Of a DNA stretch of 64,000 nt, positions 21,628 through 32,858 are shown piece after piece; position 1 is the stretch's first letter; every line of letters begins with the position of its first letter. Below the pieces are notes generated by a model. It was not told where the DNA came from, did not search any database, and worked only from the letters and a program-made list of their open reading frames with translations. A program made the position numbers and the translations under genes. Source of the stretch: Papaver somniferum (Eukaryota; Streptophyta; Magnoliopsida; Ranunculales; Papaveraceae); NCBI RefSeq assembly GCF_003573695.1, contig NC_039360.1:66589911-66653910 (forward strand), in the 5' to 3' direction.

Positions 21628-24600
21628 TACATCAGTTACCCCCATATCTATTATTAAGCGGAGGGCATGTACGACTGCCTCGTATTTGACGATGTTGTTA
21701 GTATGCTCTTTGAATTCTAACCTGAGTGCATGTACGATCCTTTCTCCAGTTGGGGTGGTGATGACAATGCCTATTCCTGCCCCTTCTTTATTTTTGGAAC
21801 CATCAACGAAGACTTCCCATTGTCTTTGACTCGCGGGTTCGAGGACATCAACTGGATCCTTGCTTTCCTCGTCGGCTTCTGGTATTCCCCTAATCTCTTC
21901 ATCGTTGTCCAAGGGGAGGTCTGCTAAGAAATCCGCCAAAACTTGGGATTTTTGGGAATGTTGAATTTCATGAATGATGTTGAATTGGTCCAGGTGGGTG
22001 TTCCACTTGGCTATTCTACCTACTTTTCCCGCGCTTTTGAGGACTTCTTCCAGTGGTGCTTTGCATGGGACGCGGATGAAGTGAGTTAGGAAATATTTTC
22101 TCAGCTTTTGAGTATCCCATACCAATGCCAGGATGAGTTGTTCGATCTTCGTGTAATTCCTTTCCGCAGAATTGAGGGTCTTACTGAAATAATAGATAGG
22201 TTGTTCTATCTTCGTATTGGTTTTGACCAACACTGCGCTAACTGCGTCTTCTGTCGCTGCTATGTACAATGCCAAAACTTCATCAGGATCAGGCTTCTGC
22301 AGGATTGGAATTGAAGCCAGGTGTTCCTTGATTCTTTGGAAGGCTTCTTCGCATTCTGCGGTCCATTCAAATTTACTCCCTTTTTTGAGAATATTGAAAA
22401 AATGTTTGCATTTGTCCGAGGATCGGGCAATAAATCTGCCCAAGGCTGCTAAGGACCCATTGAGCTTTTGCACTTCTTTTAAATTCTTCGGAGATGGCAT
22501 TTCCACTATGGCCTGAATATTCGCGGGGTCTACCTCAATACCCCTTTTTTTTACCAGATATCCGAGGAATTTCCCTGAGGTGACACTGAAAGTGCATTTT
22601 TCTTGATTTACTTTCATGTGTTGTTTCCTCATTGCTTCGAAAATATCTCTCAGGTCCTGGTGGTGATCTTTGCGCAGCCTACTTTTGACGAGCATGTCAT
22701 CAACGTAGACTTCTAGGGTACTACCAATCCATGGCCTGAAGATAGCATCGACCATTCTTTGGTACGTTGCCCCTGCGTTTCGAAGTCCAAAGGGAATTAT
22801 AGTGTAGCAATAAAGGCCATGCGGGGTGTATAATGCTGTGTGTAGTTGATCTTCTTCTGCCAGGGCTACTTGGTTGTAACCAGAATATCCGTCCATGAAT
22901 GACAGCTCTTCGTATCCTTCCATTGCTTCAACCAGTTGATCTATGCTCGGCAGGGGATAGCTTTCCTTTGGACATGCCTTGTTGAGGTTAGTAAAGTCGA
23001 TGCATATCCTAACCCCTCCATTTTTCTTAGGAACGACGACCATGTTGGAGATCCATGTAGGGTATTTGACTTCCTTGATGAAGCCTGCTTCTAGTAGTTT
23101 CCGAAGTTCTTTTTCTACTGCCTTATGATACTCTGGTGCAACTTTTCTTATTTTCTTCCTGAAAGGTGGCGTGCCTGGTTTGATGCGCAGCTCGTGTTGG
23201 ATTATTTTCGGATCAATCCCCGGCATGTCTCCTAACTTCCAAGCAAATACATCCGCGTATTCTTTAAGTAATTTGGTTAAGGAATCTTCTCTTTTTTCGT
23301 CCATTATGGTCCTTACTTTGATCATCTTCGGGTTTTCTTCTGTTCCTATGTTGATTTCTTTTACGGGCTCCACTGGTGTGAACACCGGCTTCGGGTCCTC
23401 AAGGACTGGGATGTTCTTTAATTGATATTTGGTATGTTTTTGTCCTTCGTTGGCTGCTGAAGTACTTGCCTCTGTGTTAAGGACATTATCATCCTTTGTC
23501 AAGCCCTTACTTGTGGTTTCATTGAGGAACAGGTCTATGGCCTTTTCTTTCGCAGCTTCTTTATTTTTGATCCTTTGGGTTTTTCGCTGCTCTTCCTGTT
23601 CGTTGTTGATAGGATCCTGAGTGGTCTGGCACTCTTTTGCAGAGACCCGATCTCCCTTGATTTCCATCACTCCCTCAGGTGTAGGGAACCTGAGATATTG
23701 GTAGTAAGTTGCTGCCACTCCCTTGAGTTTATGTACCCACTTTCGTCCAATAATGGCGTTATAGGTGGATGGGGCGTCAACCACGCTGAATCGTGTTTCT
23801 ACTTTCATGGGCCCGGCGTTCACCTGCAACACGATGTCTCCCAATGGATTTGTGGGCGCTCCGTTGAACCCGTAGATGATGTAATAAGAGGTCATTAGTT
23901 TTTCATAATGGAGCTTCATCCGTTTGAAGACGTTGTAGAATAGAACGTTCACTGAGCTTCCCCCGTCGATGAGGATCTTTTTGAGGTTACATCCGGCCAC
24001 TGGTAGTGTGAGGACCAAGGGATCGTTATGGTCTTCCATATCTTCTTCGATATCTTCAGTATCGAAGATGATAGGTGCGTTCATCCACTCTTCGTGCTCG
24101 TCCACCTCTACGCCATCAATCTTATATAATTCGCAGTGGTCTTCGAATTGCTTCTGTAGCCTCTTTCCTATCTGCGCTGTAAGTGAGGGCCCTGCGGCTT
24201 CGGAACACGAGATGGTGTTGATTGTGCGGTTTCCCTCTAAAAGTTGGACTTGCTTAGTTCGTCTGGATCTGTCCTCGGTGACCTCCTTTCGTATGTATTG
24301 CTTGAGTTCGCCAGCATCAATCAATTTTTGGATCATTATTTTGAGGTTTTTGCATTTCTCGGTCTGGTGTCCATTGAAGCAATGATACTCACAGTAATCT
24401 TTAGACTTCTCGGTTCTTGGGGGCTGTTTTCCCTTAGACCACAGCCACTCCAAATTTTCCCTTCCTTTGATCTCTCGTAAGATCCGAGCGTAGGTACCAT
24501 TGAGCTTCGTGTAAACCTGATCATCGAATTTTCGATCGTCTTTTCGTCGTTCATCTCTTCGTTCCTTACTATCTTCGTGAGGCCGTTTCACTGAGCTATT

Positions 24601-26156
24601 TCTTTTGGCCCCGCTGGTTTGTTCTGCGGAATTGGTACGGTGAGACTTCTGCGGTTTTGCCCTCGGGTTCTCACGCTGGATTTCTTCAAGACGAGCGTAC
24701 TTCTCAATAATTTTTCGAAGATCTCCTTCTGTCTTAGGTACGCTTCCGTGGATCTCAATAAATAGTGGACTCATTCGGTCTAATCCCCACTTGTAGCAGT
24801 TGATACTACTACGGGATCCACACTCCCTATGGCTTGGAAGATCTTGTGCCATCTGTTGGTGTATTCCCTCGTATTCTCCTTGTAACCAATTGCCAAAGAA
24901 AAAAGTTTATCCATTCCGGTGTTGACAGCTTTGTTATACATGTAGGTTCTCAAGAATTTCTCTGCGAGTTGATCGTAGGAGTTGATGGAATCAGGTGGCA
25001 GGTTGTCAAACCAAGACAAAGCCGATACCTTCAGACTTGATGGGAAATATCTACAGAGGACGGCGTCGTTTTGACTCCATCGGTCTAAGATACGATTATA
25101 ATAGCGTATATGTTCCGCGGGATCACTTGATCCGTCATAGCATTCAAAAGTTGGGACATGGCACTTTAACAGAATGGGGGTATTTTCCAGGCGATGAGTT
25201 AGGGGCGTGGAGTTAGCTTCTTTCATCACCTCTTCAAGCCTTCCTCCGCTTTGTCTGGTTTTTAACTGCCTGATCTCAGCCATCATCTCATCACGCAGCT
25301 CCTCCATTGCGCGTTAATATCCCACGTTCTCATGCTCAGTAGAGCGTTTCTTTCTTCGAACTTCACTGTCATAATAGTCTAAGTCTTCGGCGGCATAATC
25401 CGTATCGGATGCACTGCTTCCCCTGGCGGCGTTTGCTAGGATGATTCTTCGGTCTCGATTAGGCTCCGGTGCTTTAGAATTTTCTTCGTCCATTTGTTGG
25501 CTAGTCTTCGTGCTTTGGGAAATCCTATCTTTCAAGTCTTGGTTCTCCCTGGCCAGAAGAGCTACGGCATCTGCGTAGACCTGCTGGCTCTTTTTCAATT
25601 CTTCAAGCTCTACCATCAGTCGGTGGGACTGGTTTGATCCCTGATTGGGAGTTCCGGCTTGTACCCCTACGGCCATAGTTCCCCCTTCGTCTATTGTGTG
25701 TATTAAGGGTGGCCTAGGATCAGCTTCAATTGTTGGTATCTCCAAGTTTGGTCCCCTCGGTTGAGCTTCCACCCGCGGTACTAAAACCACTGGTATGGTT
25801 TGATTCTGACCGTTGGTTGACGACATTCCGAAGACTGGTGGATGTGCGGGTTGATGTGTCATAGATTCTGCTACCCCTTCTTTTTGTTGACGGATTTGGT
25901 TTGAAACCAAAGTCTTGTTAGCTTCTGTATCCTGGAGAGCCGCAACAGTTGCGTTGTTCTTTGTGGCTACTGCTTTGAGAGCCGCGGCTGCAATGGAGTT
26001 AGTGTTCATAGGTGAGGTGATTTCCGCAGCATCCTTCCTCTGAGTAGCTATTTTAGCTTTGTCTCCTTTCTGCTTGCTTCGGGTCATGACCGGGGTAATC
26101 CTCGGTGTCTCCTTTGATGAGGCTTTGGTTTTTCCTGCCTCTAGTATCTTTTCCAT
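21625..26156 (-). pseudogene. Element B gag-protease-RT-RNase H polyprotein
   Basis: Starts at ATG 26156 (MEKILEAG). Gag runs to TAA at 25314-25316 (TAC in A), continues in the same frame, then shifts by one base near 24810. From there a single open frame runs to 21625. It covers the gag zinc finger CEYHCFNGHQTEKC (about 24360-24405), protease LIDGGSSVNVLFY (about 23940-23980), RT with YVDD at 22696-22707, RNase H, and archaeal RNase H VDGSKNKEGAG (about 21775-21810). The open run shows that gag and pol are one frame in this family, with no programmed shift. It would make a particle-forming polyprotein cut by its own protease. Confidence 0.9.
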
Positions 26157-26540
26157 TTTTAATCTTTTTCTGCATAGGGGAATAAATAAAGAGAACCAAA
26201 GATATCCACGAGGATCGGGTTAGAGCCATTCGTATCTGCCGGATTATTGGAATAGAAGGAAATGAGCTGCCCAAGGGCCTTAATAAAAGAGAAATGTAAA
26301 GACTCCATCGGTCTAGTTTTTGCAATACAAATCCTCTAATAAACAATCATGGACCTTGTTTTCATACTACTTTTGAAAAAGAAAACTCTTGAAAAGGCAG
26401 ATCCGTCGCGAGAACTCATGAATCTGGATTTTTAAGTCTTAGTTTTAAAAGAAAAACGCCTTACGTGCAAATCTGTGATAGATAGTCGTGGATTTGTCTG
26501 CTTTGAAATGGTGTTTGTGAAAATGAAGACCATGAACCCA

Positions 26541-26646
26541 GAATAAAAAAGGTTTTGAAAGCACGCTGAACCCAGAATAAAAAAGGTTTTGAAAGCACGC
26601 TGAACCCAGAATAAAAAAGGTTTTGAAAGCACGCTGAACCCAGAAT
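26541..26646 (-). repeat. Tandem 34-bp repeats in element B leader
   Basis: Three near-identical copies of the same 34-bp unit found in A's leader, plus a partial one, between PBS and gag on the minus strand. B's copies are more uniform than A's. Confidence 0.9.
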
Positions 26647-26715
26647 AGGGCACAACCATAATGTGCGTTTAAGGTGAAATCACAGGATAAGATAAATCTT
26701 TTACCGGGACAAAGT

Positions 26716-26735
26716 CCCTATTTCTAGCGCCAAAT
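26716..26735 (-). other. Element B primer binding site region
   Basis: On the minus strand ATTTGGCGCTAGAAATAGGG follows the 5' LTR end directly, with TGGCGC 2 bp inside as in A and C. Confidence 0.65.
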
Positions 26736-27692
26736 TGTGAGCACATAAATCACGAATCCATCCACGTGTTCACAAACAATATTCGCATACATCCTGATTC
26801 TAGAATTGTACGTCGTATGCGTAAAGGGGATGATTATATCGATTCATCGACTCGAAGTCTTCGGGCTTGTCATTTTCTAGTCGAATATTATCATAAATAA
26901 TGTTCGTATAAAGGAATAAACCAAGAATCAAGTATAAATGTAAAGCATATGAAGTTTAACGCTGAATGTAAGGTGCTGAAATATAAATAAGACAGATTTA
27001 CGTGGTTCGGCACTAAGGCCTACATCCACGGGGCTGGTGTTTCACTATGTATTGAATGGTTACAAAGATAGTCGAATGACTTTAGAGTATACATAGGTAT
27101 GAGGAAGTAGGGGGATTACTTACTCTTCCTATTTATCTCTCCTATATTCTCCTATAATTTCTCTGAATTGGTCGACCCCTTCTCTCTTAGTGGAGAGGGG
27201 TATTTATAGGGTTGGAACGTGGGTCCCATTTCTGAGGCGCCGTTGTAATCTTATCTTTTTGTTCTTTGTGCCTATTACGCAGAGGTCTTCGGCATATGCC
27301 GAGGCCTGAGCTTGAATACGAAGGATTATCCTCGCCTCTTTCACGAGATGATTGACACGTGTATATATCTTTGGTATTTAGTGCGGGTAGATGGATGTAT
27401 GCTCGTGTCAGACAAGTGTCTCTTTGTCTGGTCACATCTGTGTCAGCCAAACTTCCTCTCGGCCGTTGATCTGGGATCTTCCTCGGGATTGGGTGTGATA
27501 ACACCCAAGGGGTATTATCTGGTGATCCTTTGAGCCATCATACCTCTGTGATCCTCTGTCCCTGACTGTCAGATCTGCTGACCGGTGGCATCTTCTGATG
27601 AGATGCTTGCTATCATGTTTGATATCTTGTTTTGCATGCCTTCCACGTGTCTCTTTCTGTACACGTGGTGGATGATGAAAGGTGTACATACA
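26736..27692 (-). repeat. Element B 5' LTR
   Basis: 957 bp. On the minus strand it starts TGTATGTACACC and ends GTGCTCACA. TATAAAT at 27202-27208 (minus) would drive B's genomic transcript leftward. It is nearly collinear with the 3' LTR at 13694-14651. Confidence 0.92.
27202..27208 (-). promoter_or_regulatory. TATA box in element B 5' LTR
   Basis: TATAAAT on the minus strand in the context CCCTATAAATACCCC. The same box is present in A's 3' LTR (29454-29460), B's 3' LTR (14160-14166) and C's LTR (58927-58933). Confidence 0.7.
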
Positions 27693-28286
27693 CATCTCAA
27701 GATCAATATGCTTGAAAGTGACCTTCTTCTTACCAACTGAAATGCTGCATATCACGGGGGCAGTTTCTTCTTCGTCTGCGGAATCAGAAGTAGGACTCAA
27801 TTCCGAAGCTTTCCTTTTAGAAGGAATATTTTTATACGGATCAGCTCTCGACATAGTACCCTTGGAGTACTTCCCTTTGAAAGAAACCGCGGGAGGAGGC
27901 GTCAAAGATTTCTGCGGAGGCACTGAAGGAGGAGCCATTGAACGAAGGGGTGGAACATCCACTATTTCAGTACGAGGAGGAGGAACCCGCTTACTCCTAG
28001 AGTCATCACGAGGAGGAGCCTGCGTACTCCTACAATATTCACGAGGACGAGAAGGGGCGCGGTTAACAGCATACCTAGATCCAGAAGGACCGTTCGGCAC
28101 ATCCCCTTTCTTAGTAGGCACAACCTTCGCACCGGAGGAAGATGAAACCCAATGACCCCGAGGATCCGATTGCGAAGACTTGTAAGGACCTTCCCCAAGT
28201 GGAGATCTGTCAGAATCTCGACGCGGAGGGGATCTTGGCGGACTAGACGGCGGGGTTTGGTAAGGAGCCCGCGGACGATCATACAT
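27693..28286 (-). pseudogene. Element A antisense extra gene, first coding exon 5' part
   Basis: Begins at ATG 28286 (MYDRPRAPYQ), matching B's MSDRPWAPYQ, and runs to HIDLE at the B insertion junction. The rest of the gene resumes at 13693. It has the same Ser/Pro/Arg-rich composition and the same intron acceptor just upstream. The gene is split by a 14-kb insertion and cannot give a full product. An apparent longer open frame continuing left past 27693 reads into B's LTR and is not real. Confidence 0.8.
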
Positions 28287-28950
28287 ATCTACAAGGAAAC
28301 ACAAAAACAGTTTAGAGAAGAATACGAGGAGATCACTAAAGATCAAAAAACCCATAATTGATGGTTCATCCGGATAAACATTAAAAACCCTAAGAACTAA
28401 AAAAATACTCCATCCAACTCCAGGGATAATACTTAGATACGGACTCACAGACGTTGTAACTAAGAACAGGGGCAAGCATATATGCTTCGACATGTATGTT
28501 CTTCATCACAAAACCAAAAATACAGCAGCAGGAGACAAACGGGTAGATACATAGATAAATCAATGATGAAAAGTTAATGAAAAACCCCATACCTTTATAG
28601 AAGAGGACGACAAGCACCAACCACGGTCGAAGAAAGGAGGATCGGAGATATCAAAAGATACAGGGGCAACAACAATCGAGAGCGAAAGAAACATAAAATT
28701 GAATGATGTTATCTTCCTCACAAGAATGATGATAATAAATGACTAAAGAACAAGAATAGAAAACAAGAAGAGGATGAACACTGACAAGAATAGGATAAAA
28801 GTTTTTTTCACATTCTCTTTCCTATTTATGAAGCTAGAGAAGACAATAACTGCTCCTCGTACCAAGGAGCAGTTACGGGGAAAGTTAATGCAAAGTGGGA
28901 AACGTGTAGGACGACCTTTCTTCTTCAAAATTGCAAAATACGCCCAAGTC

Positions 28951-28967
28951 AGAAGAAGAGGGGAAAA
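28951..28967 (+). other. Element A polypurine tract
   Basis: AGAAGAAGAGGGGAAAA ends one base before the 3' LTR at 28969. Confidence 0.85.
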
Positions 28968-28968
28968 T

Positions 28969-29923
28969 TGTATGTACACCTTTCATCATCCACCACGTGT
29001 ACAGAAAGAGACACGTGGAAGGCATGCAAAACAAGATATAAAAACATGATAGCAAGCATCTCATCAGAAGATGCCACCGGTCAGCAGATCCGACGATCAG
29101 GGACAGAGGATCACAGAGGTATGATGGCTCAGAGGAGCACCAGATAATACCCCTTGGGTGTTATCATACCCAATCCCGATGAAGATCCCAGATCAACGGC
29201 CGAGAGGAAGTTTGGCTGACACAGATGTGACCAGACAAAGAGACACTTGTCTGACACGAGCAGACATCCATCTACCCGCATTAAATACCAAAGAGATATA
29301 CACGTGTCAATCATCTCGTGAAAGAGGCGAGGATAATCCTTCGTATTCAAGCTCAGGCCGCGGCATATGGCGAAGACCTCTGCGTAATAGGCACAAAGCA
29401 CAAGAAGATAAGATTACAACGGCGCCTCAGAAATGGGACCCACGTTCCAACCCTATAAATACCCCTCTCCACTAAGAGAGAAGGGGTCGACCAATTCAGA
29501 GCAATTATAGGAGAATATAGGAGAGAAATAGGAAGAGTAAGTAATCCCCCTACTTCCGCAGACCTATGTATACTCTAAAGTCATTCGACTATCTTTGTAA
29601 CCATTCAATACATAGTGAAACACCAGCCCCGTGGATGTAGGCCTTAGTGCCGAACCACGTAAATCTTTCTTATTTACATTTCAGCACCTTACATTCAGCG
29701 TTAAACTTCATATGCTTTACATTTATACTTGATTCTTGGTTTATTCCTTTATACGAACATTATTTATGATAATATTCGACTAGACAATGACAAGCCCGAA
29801 GGCTTCGAGTCGATGAATCGATATAATCATCCCCTTTACGCATACGACGTACAATTCTAGAATCAGGATGTATGTGAATATTGTTGTGAACACGTGGATG
29901 GCTTCGTGATTTATGTGTTCACA
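28969..29923 (+). repeat. Element A 3' LTR
   Basis: 955 bp, TGTATGTACACC to TTTATGTGTTCACA, TATAAAT at 29454-29460. It is the only full LTR of A, and the reference for the truncated left copy. Confidence 0.92.
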
Positions 29924-30679
29924 ATCCCATCTTGAAACTTTGCCACCCCTCCTCCTTAATTCCCTTGTTGAATTCAGTGACTGGCTACAAAGGTTACTTG
30001 AAACTTCACCACCACTACTGGTCTCCCTATTTTCTCTTCACTGGTCTTGCATACAGAAACCACCAAGACGAATTAAGACGCAGTATCAAACGAATCAATA
30101 AGAAATTCTACTTTAATTTTTCTTCCAAATCTATGTTAAAGATATGAAGCATATCAGAAATATCAAATCAAAATTGAAAACTAACCTAATAATGATTTCC
30201 CCAAAAATAAAAATTGATCTACTAACAGAATTATGGAGCGTGCAATCCCTCCTCCTTGTTGTTCTTTCTCGACCCTTTTATTTATGTATATCAACCGCTC
30301 GGAATTATTTGGTTTTCCTGAACAGGGAAGTTTCTGAATTCCAGTAAAACCCATATTCAACTATTTTGGGGTGTTCCTTTACATACCCCCTAAAAATGTT
30401 AACTGTACCCCGTTTGTTAGTTATGTAACTTATGTTAGCTTAATTCCGTTAAAAAAATCATGATTTTTTAAAATTATTTTTGATATCAGTACCCCTATAT
30501 ATAAGCAGTTTAGAAAATATACATATAACACAAATTTAATCATGATCGGAAGAACACAGAATAATCCTAGACAACTCGAATAGTTAGAATCTCGTTTTGA
30601 AAGTTTAAAGATTTGGACCATGTCAACATATTCAAATTGGATATTAAAAAGGTATCTTTAGGATCTTTGGATATTTAAA
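29924..30679. other. AT-rich spacer between element A and the MULE
   Basis: About 750 bp. Two short overlapping frames at 29913-30147 are not convincing. No F-box is encoded on the minus strand, although this side should carry the start of the interrupted F-box-type gene if the insertion had been clean. The last 8 bases (TATTTAAA, 30672-30679) are the left target duplication of the MULE. Confidence 0.5.
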
Positions 30680-30713
30680 CCTGGCGAGATTAGGGTATAC
30701 CCAGATTAATTGT
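30680..30713 (+). repeat. MULE left terminal inverted repeat
   Basis: CCTGGCGAGATTAGGGTATA pairs with the minus strand of 52548-52581. It carries a GGGTATACCC palindrome. Confidence 0.6.
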
Positions 30714-30987
30714 ATATAACCAAATTTAAATGAACTAGTGCCCTTACTAAGGGGAGGCCAAAACGTGGTAAAGTTACTTTAGTACCCTGCACTAATTAAC
30801 CTAAAACTAAACCCTAAACTTAAAAACTAAAAACTGTTTAATCTTCCTCTAATCTATCTTCTCTAATCCCTCTCCTCTTCTCCTTCCATCATCTTATTCC
30901 ATCCAACCAAAAATTTTGATTTTGATTTTTTACAAAAAAATGGTTGATTCTGAAAGATCCAGTCGCTAGAGAGATTCAATAGGTAAC

Positions 30988-32022
30988 ATGAAAAGATCCA
31001 AATCAGAGGGAAAAGGTAAGGGAAAAGTTGGAACGAGTAAACCCAAGAATGCAATCCTTGAAGATGCTGAAAAGAAACCTCTACAGGCGAAAAGAAGATT
31101 GTAAGTGATTTCTAAACTCAAACCTGTTATTCTGATGTGTTGTATGATTGTTATATTAGGTTAGATTATCAAAAATTAGGATTTATGTGTTTTCTGTTGG
31201 TAAGGTCGATAATTTAAAACCACGCTGATTGTTGATATTTTGTAAGAGCCGGCATGGTCTCAGGATGAATAACCTTCCGACTTTTCGTAACAGCCATGGA
31301 GACCGTTAGACAATAACCAGGGACGGCAGGGTATAATAACCAACCTTGCCGACTTACGTCTAGTCGGCATTGTCTTAGACTTGTACCTTTCCGAATTTAT
31401 GTCACAGAAACCTTAATTTCCTTAGTTAACCGTCGACATCTTTCTTGTGTAGGACCTTACCGACTGTGTGTTGGTCGGCTTGGTATATGATTACAACCTT
31501 GCCGAGTAAGTATTAGTCGGCGATGTATAGATTCTCGACCTTGCCGACCATATGACCAGAACCATGTTTAAATGTGTAAAAATTTCATATCTTTTATTTG
31601 TGCATTTTTTAGGTTCCCAGAGGAAAAAAAAAAGAGCTACCTTGTCTTGTTAACAATGCAGAAGAGCTATTAGAATTTACTGACGGAATTTATCCCAATT
31701 TAGAAGATCCTAAAGATGAAACTGAAGAGAATTTCCCGGTAAGAAAGTTATGTTTGATGGGTAAGGAAAATCCTGAAGAATTTCTAAGGTTTATGAACAG
31801 TCCTAGCAATCCCCTCAACTATGAAGAATGCACATCATCAGATAAGGAAGAAGAGGAGGTTGATCCAAGAACTTTTTTAGGGCATGTGACTTTTCTGGAG
31901 TGAACCCCTATTACAATGAGGCCGGTGACTACATAGGTCCAGATAAGGGAAAAACAAAAGCTGATGCTGGTGAAAAAGCTAGTGATGTGGAGGAAGATAA
32001 CAACAACAAGAAGGATCCATGA
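30988..32022 (+). pseudogene. MULE accessory gene 1: small charged protein, two exons
   Basis: Exon 1 30988-31100 encodes a Lys-rich start (MKRSKSEGKGKGKV). A strong donor GTAAGT at 31101 and acceptor TTTTTTAG at 31611-31612 bound an intron that contains a palindrome cluster. Exon 2 (31613-32022) encodes an acidic protein (NNAEELLEFTDG, EECTSSDKEEEEVDP, KASDVEEDNNNKKDP, TGA at 32020-32022). Two shifts break it: one at the A10 run (31623-31632), which is one base off, and one near 31880. Function unknown; the mixed basic-acidic composition suggests a nucleic-acid or protein-binding accessory factor. Lack of a homologue in view keeps confidence low. Confidence 0.4.
31248..31555. repeat. TCGGCA palindrome cluster 1 (intron of accessory gene 1)
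   Basis: About eleven copies of TCGGCATGGT-like and ACCTTGCCGA-like sequences alternate, for example at 31248, 31343-31353, 31362, 31454-31464, 31473 and 31537-31548. Forward and reverse copies alternate with 10-30 bp gaps, so many pairs can form hairpins. The cluster lies wholly inside the predicted intron 31101-31612. Confidence 0.8.
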
Positions 32023-32213
32023 AATTCTTAAATTTTATTATGTTTCACTTGGTTTAGAAACTTAGATTGTGGTTTGAACTCGTACATTATGTTTTGAACT
32101 TTTAAATTGTGGTTTTAGACTTGTTAAACCTGACTTATGTTAATTTTCAGTTTCAGTTGCTTTAGAACTTATTCTTTTTTGTGCAGTTTTAGACAATATT
32201 AGAGTTTTACTAA

Positions 32214-32325
32214 GTCGGCATGGTGTGTAAGCTCGACCTTGCCGACCATCCCATGCTTTATGTTATAGTTCTGTCAGGGATATTTAGTCGGCATGGTTTA
32301 ATTCTCTACCTTGCCGACTAGAATG
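32214..32325. repeat. TCGGCA palindrome cluster 2 (upstream of zinc-knuckle gene)
   Basis: Two forward-reverse pairs: AGTCGGCATGGT (about 32214) with ACCTTGCCGAC (about 32238), and AGTCGGCATGGT (about 32286) with ACCTTGCCGAC (about 32308). Each pair could fold into a stem with a short loop. It is in the spacer between accessory genes 1 and 2. Confidence 0.8.
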
Positions 32326-32466
32326 TTAGTAGTATAAAAATATTACTTTTTAGGTACAAAGTACAAGCCATTGAATGCTCAACGGCTATAAATTTCAAAA
32401 TCAATACATTAGGTGTGTTGTTATTATAAAATCATTCTCAACTTCATCTTCAACCTTGCATAAAGA

Positions 32467-32803
32467 ATGGAAGTTTCAAGTGCAACACAACCAAATATTT
32501 GTAGTCTTTGTACACTAAGTGGTCATTTTGCAAACGATTGTCCCTTTGAAGGAATCAAATGTACTATTGAAGGTTGTAAGGGATTCTTATTTCTCATGAA
32601 AGCTGCAGTAGGAGATGTATATCAGCCGTATGCTTCAAAATGCACTTGTTGTGGGTTTTTCTATTGGATAGATGAGCGCCTAGCTCCGTATGAAGATGAA
32701 GTTGCTAAAATCAACCTTCTACCATGCACAGATTCATGTTGCGACGGTAAGATGAAGCTAATTACCTCTCCTAAGAAATTGTGTACCGGAAAAAGATACT
32801 ATA
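32467..32803 (+). pseudogene. MULE accessory gene 2: zinc-knuckle/GRF-like protein, split by the copia insertion
   Basis: ATG 32467. Residues 12-25 form a perfect CX2CX4HX4C zinc knuckle (C12, C15, H20, C25). A Cys-rich segment follows (C32, C37) and KCTCCGFFYWID at about 58-69, which resembles the CGFF.W core of GRF-type zinc fingers, then further Cys (LLPCTDSCC). The copia element enters at 32804 within the codons after KRYY. The natural 3' end lies at 48005-48057, where the frame continues CPKC and stops at TAA 48055-48057, completing a CX2C pair. Such fingers bind single-stranded nucleic acid; the role here is unknown. The open frame past 32803 into the LTR is an artefact. Confidence 0.7.
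32799..32803. other. Left target-site duplication of the copia element
   Basis: CTATA, against CTATC at 48000-48004; 5 bp, one mismatch, exactly at the TG...CA ends of the copia LTRs. Confidence 0.8.
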
Positions 32804-32858
32804 TGTTAGAGCACTGCTCGGTCAAACTCGCATGTGTTACTATCTCAAGCATGTTTGT

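Larger units (their letters stand above)
13694..27692 (-). mobile_element. Element B: Tat-type LTR retrotransposon nested in element A
   Basis: A complete 14.0-kb copy in opposite orientation to A: 5' LTR 26736-27692, PBS, leader repeats, gag from 26156, pol down to 19999, antisense extra gene 15333-19292 on the plus strand, PPT 14653-14669, 3' LTR 13694-14651. It is flanked by CATAT/CATCT. It interrupts A's extra gene between the codons for HIDLE and MFKEK. Gag-pol carries only a few breaks, mainly nonsense substitutions, so B is younger than or as old as A by insertion order and fairly well kept. Confidence 0.93.
3108..29923 (+). mobile_element. Element A: Ty3/gypsy Tat-type LTR retrotransposon, carrying nested element B
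   Basis: Order on the plus strand: truncated LTR 3108-3567, PBS, leader repeats, gag-pol 4142 to about 10250, antisense extra gene (10347-13693 and 27693-28286), PPT 28951-28967, 3' LTR 28969-29923. The stretch 13694-27692 is a second element inserted later. Without it A is about 12.8 kb. Tat assignment rests on protease IDGG, a classical RNase H followed by an archaeal-type RNase H (VDGSKN, SDSQLV), integrase without a chromodomain, and an extra antisense gene 3' of pol. The 5' LTR lost about 495 bp, so no flanking target duplication can be checked; the right flank begins ATCCC. Confidence 0.9.

Noticed and set aside
27432..28493. 353-codon minus-strand frame
   Set aside because: It joins element A's extra-gene exon to the LTR of the inserted element B; everything left of 27693 is LTR sequence read by chance.
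29924..30150. Missing 5' exon (F-box) of the interrupted F-box-associated gene
   Set aside because: Read on the minus strand this flank has stops and no F-box motif, so a simple split gene is not supported.
30795..30830. Telomere-like AAACCCTAAAC sequences
   Set aside because: Only one or two degenerate units inside the MULE end; not a telomeric array.
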